64,000 nt of DNA from Bacteroidales bacterium (lineage in GTDB: Bacteria; Bacteroidota; Bacteroidia; Bacteroidales; UBA932): contig JAAYJQ010000024.1 of NCBI GenBank assembly GCA_012522855.1, forward strand, positions 1-64,000, read 5' to 3'. Under the pieces are notes generated by a model. That model saw only the letters and a program-made list of their open reading frames with translations, was not told the origin of the DNA and made no database searches. Both the position numbers and the translations under genes were made by a program. Every line of letters begins with the position of its first letter. The stretch's first letter is position 1. Of the stretch, positions 60,971-64,000 are shown piece after piece.

Positions 60971-61721
60971 TGTAGTTGACTTCTTTGAAGGCGTAATCCC
61001 GGAGGTTGCCTTCCTGCGTCTGCAGGAGCAGGCGGCCCGTTTCTGTCACCCCTACAATGGTTCCGCTGAACAACGCTCCTGAAGCGCAGTCCACATAGTC
61101 TTGAACGGAGCCGAGCTGGAAAAGCGAATTGGTGTATTCCCGGGCGAGAAGCAAGTAAGTATCTTCATTTTGCAGGGCTTCGAAGCGAACGCGCAGATGT
61201 TCGCAGAGCCGGGGGAGCAATTCCTTGATGTCGTAATGCAAACAGGTCAGGCAAGCCATGGAGGTCGGATTGACCAACGAAGGGGGAAACTCCCGCTGAT
61301 TAACGTTCAGTCCGATCCCCACAACGCTCGCGTTCAGATATTCCCCTGCAAGCACATTTTCCACCAGCATGCCGCATATTTTCTTTCGTCCCGCATAAAT
61401 GTCGTTCGGCCACTTCACCGTACAGGATATTCCTCCCTCTGCGAGAAAATCGAGCAGACCCAGGCTCGCCGCCTGGCTGATCCGGAATTGACGGTTGGCC
61501 CGGAGCGGCGGCAAGGCTCCAGGTCCGAATTTCAGCACCATCGAGAAGGTCAGATTCTCACCGGGTGCCGCATGCCACGTATTTCCCCGTTGTCCGCGTC
61601 CCGCGGTCTGGTTGAACGTCGCCAGCACTGACAAATTGGCAAGGCTCGAAATGCGCCTCGAAGCCTCGTTGTTCGTAGAATCGAGTTCATTGTGCCAGAT
61701 GATGTGGACCTTGTTGCGCAT
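60963..61721 (-). CDS. birA: biotin-[acetyl-CoA carboxylase] ligase
   Basis: 252 residues from the ATG at 61721 (MRNKVHIIWHNELDSTNNEA). The frame extends 16 codons further up, but no better start exists and the promoter boxes lie there. Catalytic motifs: TAGRGQRGNTWHAAPGENLTFSMVL (GRGxRG biotinoyl-AMP loop), CTVKWPNDIYAGRKKICGMLVE (KWPND, catalytic Lys) and VVGIGLNVNQ. There is no N-terminal DNA-binding domain, so this is a mono-functional ligase. Convergent with rpe with an eight-base overlap; divergent from rsfS. Confidence 0.94.
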   Translation of the reverse strand: MRNKVHIIWHNELDSTNNEASRRISSLANLSVLATFNQTAGRGQRGNTWHAAPGENLTFSMVLKFGPGALPPLRANRQFRISQAASLGLLDFLAEGGISCTVKWPNDIYAGRKKICGMLVENVLAGEYLNASVVGIGLNVNQREFPPSLVNPTSMACLTCLHYDIKELLPRLCEHLRVRFEALQNEDTYLLLAREYTNSLFQLGSVQDYVDCASGALFSGTIVGVTETGRLLLQTQEGNLRDYAFKEVNYII

Positions 61722-61738
61722 TGGTTCGGAAATTGTTT

Positions 61739-61774
61739 TATATTTGTAGGTTGCTTTATTTTTATGCAAAAATA
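61739..61774. promoter_or_regulatory. divergent promoters for birA and rsfS-ftsH
   Basis: Plus strand TATATTTG at 61739-61746 (for rsfS, start codon at 61790). Minus strand TATTTTTG at 61774-61767 (for birA, start codon at 61721). The two -7 boxes overlap the opposite transcripts, as in the lptD/amidase intergenic region. The -33 boxes are not clear. Confidence 0.5.
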
Positions 61775-61789
61775 TAAATAAAACAGAAT

Positions 61790-62170
61790 ATGATTACACA
61801 CGATCTGAGGGTGATGGCCGATGCTATGCTGGACAAGAAGGCACAACGTGTCGTCAGCATCGACCTTCGCCCCTTGGAAACCGCGATAACGGACCATTTT
61901 ATGATCTGCAACGCGGATTCCACGACCGCCGTATCGGCGATCGCCGACAATATCATTGAAAAAATGCAGGATGTGGGGAGGAGCCCCTTCCGCAAGCAGG
62001 GAATGGAAAACAACTTTTGGATCATTCTTGACTACGGGGACATCGTCGCCCATATCTTCCTGACCGAGTACCGCAATTTCTACCGGTTGGAGGATTTGTG
62101 GGCAGACGCGCCGCACAAGGAATACAATGAACGAAAAGTTCCTGCTTCCAAAACAAAAAAAACGAAATGA
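61790..62170 (+). CDS. rsfS: ribosomal silencing factor RsfS
   Basis: 126 residues, the normal size. Pattern: DKKAQRVVSIDLRPLETAITDHFMICNADSTTAVSAIADNIIEKM, then WIILDYGDIVAHIFLTEYRNFYRLEDLWADA. It binds L14 of the large subunit and blocks subunit joining when nutrients are scarce. A Lys-rich tail follows. The stop is one base before the ftsH ATG, so the two are one unit, as is usual in Bacteroidota. Confidence 0.94.
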   Translation: MITHDLRVMADAMLDKKAQRVVSIDLRPLETAITDHFMICNADSTTAVSAIADNIIEKMQDVGRSPFRKQGMENNFWIILDYGDIVAHIFLTEYRNFYRLEDLWADAPHKEYNERKVPASKTKKTK

Positions 62171-62171
62171 C

Positions 62172-64000
62172 ATGGCTGATGATATGAAAATGCGGCCGGG
62201 TGACCGCAACAGCAGCCGCAGAACCATGCGCATGCGGTTCAATTTTTCGTGGTTCTATCTGATCCTCATTCTGGGCATTGTCTGGATGTTGTTCAGTCAG
62301 GGCGGCGCGAACCCCCAGAAAATTGAATGGGATGAAGTGAAGACGATGTTCGTCGCCGGCGATATCAAGGAGATCAACTACGTCCGGAACGACTACAGAG
62401 GCGAAATATCGGTCAAGCCCGACCGGCTATCGAAATATGCCGATCGCTTCGGCGGCAAAGTTCCGTCCGCTTCTCCGCACTTCACCTTCCTGGTTTCCGA
62501 CAAATTCGATGCGGAGAAGGAGTTCGGCGAACTCAATCTGTCGCTTCCGGAAGACGATAAGGTCAAAATTGTTGTCGAAAACGATAGCCGGGTCTGGGGA
62601 CGGGTCCTGGAATGGATCCTGTTTCCCATCCTTTTGATCGTCATGTGGATCTGGATGTTCCGGGGATTCAGCCGGAACGTGGGCGGGGGAGGACCGGGCG
62701 GCGGTGTCGGCGGAGGCATTTTCAATGTCGGAAAATCGACCGGCAAGCTCGCGGACAAAGAAAAGGTCAATGTTACCTTCAAGGATGTGGCCGGACTCTA
62801 CGGAGCGAAAGAAGAGGTGATGGAAATCGTGGATTTCCTGAAGAACCCCAAAAAATACACCGCGCTGGGCGGAAAGATCCCGAAGGGAGCCTTGCTGGTC
62901 GGTCCTCCCGGCACAGGGAAGACCCTGCTGGCCAAAGCAGTGGCGGGGGAGGCCAACGTGCCTTTCTTCTCCATTTCCGGTTCGGATTTCGTAGAGATGT
63001 TCGTGGGAGTCGGCGCCTCGCGCGTCAGAGACCTGTTCCGCCAGGCGAAGGAAAAGGCTCCCTGCATCGTTTTCATCGACGAAATTGATGCCGTCGGCAG
63101 GGCAAGGGGGAAGAATGTGGGCTTTTCCTCCAATGACGAACGGGAGAACACGCTGAACCAACTTCTGACGGAAATGGACGGCTTCGATACCAATTCCGGG
63201 GTCATCATTCTGGCTGCCACCAACCGCGCGGATATCCTGGACAAGGCCCTGATGCGCGCGGGACGTTTCGACCGGCAGATCCACGTGGATCTGCCCGAAC
63301 TGAAAGAGCGGGAGGATATTTTCAATGTCCACATCCGCGGGTTGAAGATTTCGCCCGAGTTCGACGTGAAGTTCATGGCGCAGCACACGCCCGGCTTTTC
63401 CGGCGCGGACATCGCGAATGTCTGCAACGAGGCGGCCTTGACCGCAGCTCGGAAGAATAAAAAGGAAGTCGACCAGCAGGACTTTCTGGATGCTGTGGAC
63501 CGGATTGTCGGCGGGCTGGAAAAGAAGGGTTCCATCATGACCCAGGCCGAGAAACGAACCACAGCCTATCACGAGGCCGGCCATGCCACGGTGGGCTGGC
63601 TGCTCCCGTATTCCGATCCGGTGTTCAAGGTCAGCCTCATCCCCAGAGGGGAGGCGCTTGGTTTGACGTGGTTCCTCCCGGACGAACGAAAGATCCTTTC
63701 GAAATCCGTGCTGATGGACAAGATGTGCGCCCTGATCGGCGGCCGAGTCGCGGAGGAAATCATCAACGGTGAACCGGCGACTGGGGCCTTGAACGACCTC
63801 GAGCGACTGACGCGGATGGCCTACAGCATGGTTCAGTACTACGGGATGAGCGAGAAAATCGGGGAGATTTCCTTCTATGATTCCACAGGGGCGCGTGGCT
63901 ACGAATTCACCAAGCCCTACAGCGAAAAGACAGCGGAGATCATGGACAAGGAAGTCAAAGATCTGATCCAGCAGATCCACGACAAGACGCTGAAACTGCT
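62172..64000 (+). CDS. ftsH: ATP-dependent zinc metalloprotease FtsH (partial, runs off the window)
   Basis: 609 codons up to the window end. The first membrane helix is near 27-43 ([14 protein letters not shown]), a periplasmic domain follows to about 140, and the second helix has [19 protein letters not shown]. The AAA module contains [34 protein letters not shown] and MRAGRFDRQ. The protease domain has [11 protein letters not shown] near 465 (zinc His pair and catalytic Glu) and [18 protein letters not shown] with the third ligand. The C-terminus is outside the window. The start [14 protein letters not shown] has a polar cytoplasmic leader typical of the phylum. It degrades membrane and regulatory proteins. 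Confidence 0.96.
   Translation, partial: MADDMKMRPGDRNSSRRTMRMRFNFSWFYLILILGIVWMLFSQGGANPQKIEWDEVKTMFVAGDIKEINYVRNDYRGEISVKPDRLSKYADRFGGKVPSASPHFTFLVSDKFDAEKEFGELNLSLPEDDKVKIVVENDSRVWGRVLEWILFPILLIVMWIWMFRGFSRNVGGGGPGGGVGGGIFNVGKSTGKLADKEKVNVTFKDVAGLYGAKEEVMEIVDFLKNPKKYTALGGKIPKGALLVGPPGTGKTLLAKAVAGEANVPFFSISGSDFVEMFVGVGASRVRDLFRQAKEKAPCIVFIDEIDAVGRARGKNVGFSSNDERENTLNQLLTEMDGFDTNSGVIILAATNRADILDKALMRAGRFDRQIHVDLPELKEREDIFNVHIRGLKISPEFDVKFMAQHTPGFSGADIANVCNEAALTAARKNKKEVDQQDFLDAVDRIVGGLEKKGSIMTQAEKRTTAYHEAGHATVGWLLPYSDPVFKVSLIPRGEALGLTWFLPDERKILSKSVLMDKMCALIGGRVAEEIINGEPATGALNDLERLTRMAYSMVQYYGMSEKIGEISFYDSTGARGYEFTKPYSEKTAEIMDKEVKDLIQQIHDKTLKL

Noticed and set aside
1..64000. tRNA or rRNA genes
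   Set aside because: I inspected the intergenic regions longer than 100 bases for cloverleaf or rRNA signatures and saw none. A covariance-model scan could still find a small RNA.

Overview
The window reads as a chromosomal segment of a Bacteroidales bacterium (Bacteroidota). Evidence: several intergenic regions carry the Bacteroidota promoter pattern (a -33 TTTG, a 19-20 base spacer and a -7 TAnnTTTG) and no clear Shine-Dalgarno sites. Rho has a long Lys/Ala/Pro/Glu-rich N-terminal insert, CarA/CarB are of the Bacteroides type, and there is an LptD-like barrel, Tat-exported Gfo/Idh/MocA proteins and rsfS-ftsH linkage. I cannot name the genus. The right third (about 39.3-64 kb) is GC-rich housekeeping sequence. 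The left two thirds are a mosaic accessory region with visibly different base composition from block to block, most AT-rich at 26.9-34.6 kb.

Layout. 1-0.9 kb: an IS21-type terminus inserted in a decayed DDE transposase. 1.2-8.5 kb: a module of AAA+ ATPase, WYL regulator and GmrSD-like DUF262/HNH protein, divergent from a second DUF262/DUF1524 protein; four TGCC-N7-GGCA-type palindromes sit in its promoters. 8.8-15 kb: an operon of a small Cys-rich peptide and two DUF262 proteins, bracketed by the two halves of a broken COG3910-type ATPase gene, the upstream half being fused to a Fic remnant. 15-18.6 kb: hipBA followed by two metallo-beta-lactamase-fold lipoproteins. 18.6-22.3 kb: an alpha/alpha-barrel lipoprotein and a convergent GH9 glycosidase. 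22.6-26.4 kb: a Phd/YefM antitoxin with a stump of its toxin, then an ASCH-McrB-McrC operon. 26.9-34.6 kb: a type III restriction-modification system (mod...res) with a cytosine methylase, a GHKL-ATPase/HEPN-like protein and Vsr between its two subunits. 34.6-39.3 kb: a DUF4143 ATPase flanked by 61-bp direct repeats, a DUF4160/DUF2442 pair (the first frameshifted), and two arrays of 75-bp tandem repeats either side of a glycerophosphodiester phosphodiesterase.

From 39.3 kb: mnmE; carAB behind a leader with a terminator hairpin; a YbaK-type deacylase; then on the minus strand rho, a tetraheme cytochrome/FGE-like fusion, an oxidoreductase, a TIM-barrel isomerase, ResB and CcsA; an LptD-like gene divergent from an N-acetylmuramoyl-L-alanine amidase; an AT-rich region before dnaA; pepD; rpe with an amber codon; birA; rsfS and ftsH (cut by the window end).

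The accessory part looks like a defence island with at least five nuclease-type modules: two DUF262 clusters, McrBC-ASCH, the composite type III/cytosine-methylase operon, and TA-like genes. The best candidates for an undescribed system are the WYL-controlled AAA+/DUF262 module and the cytosine methylase-GHKL/HEPN-Vsr cassette nested inside the type III operon. In the core, two sequence-level oddities stand out: CarA lacks the His and Glu of its glutaminase triad, and rpe is split by a single TAG placed directly before an ATG.
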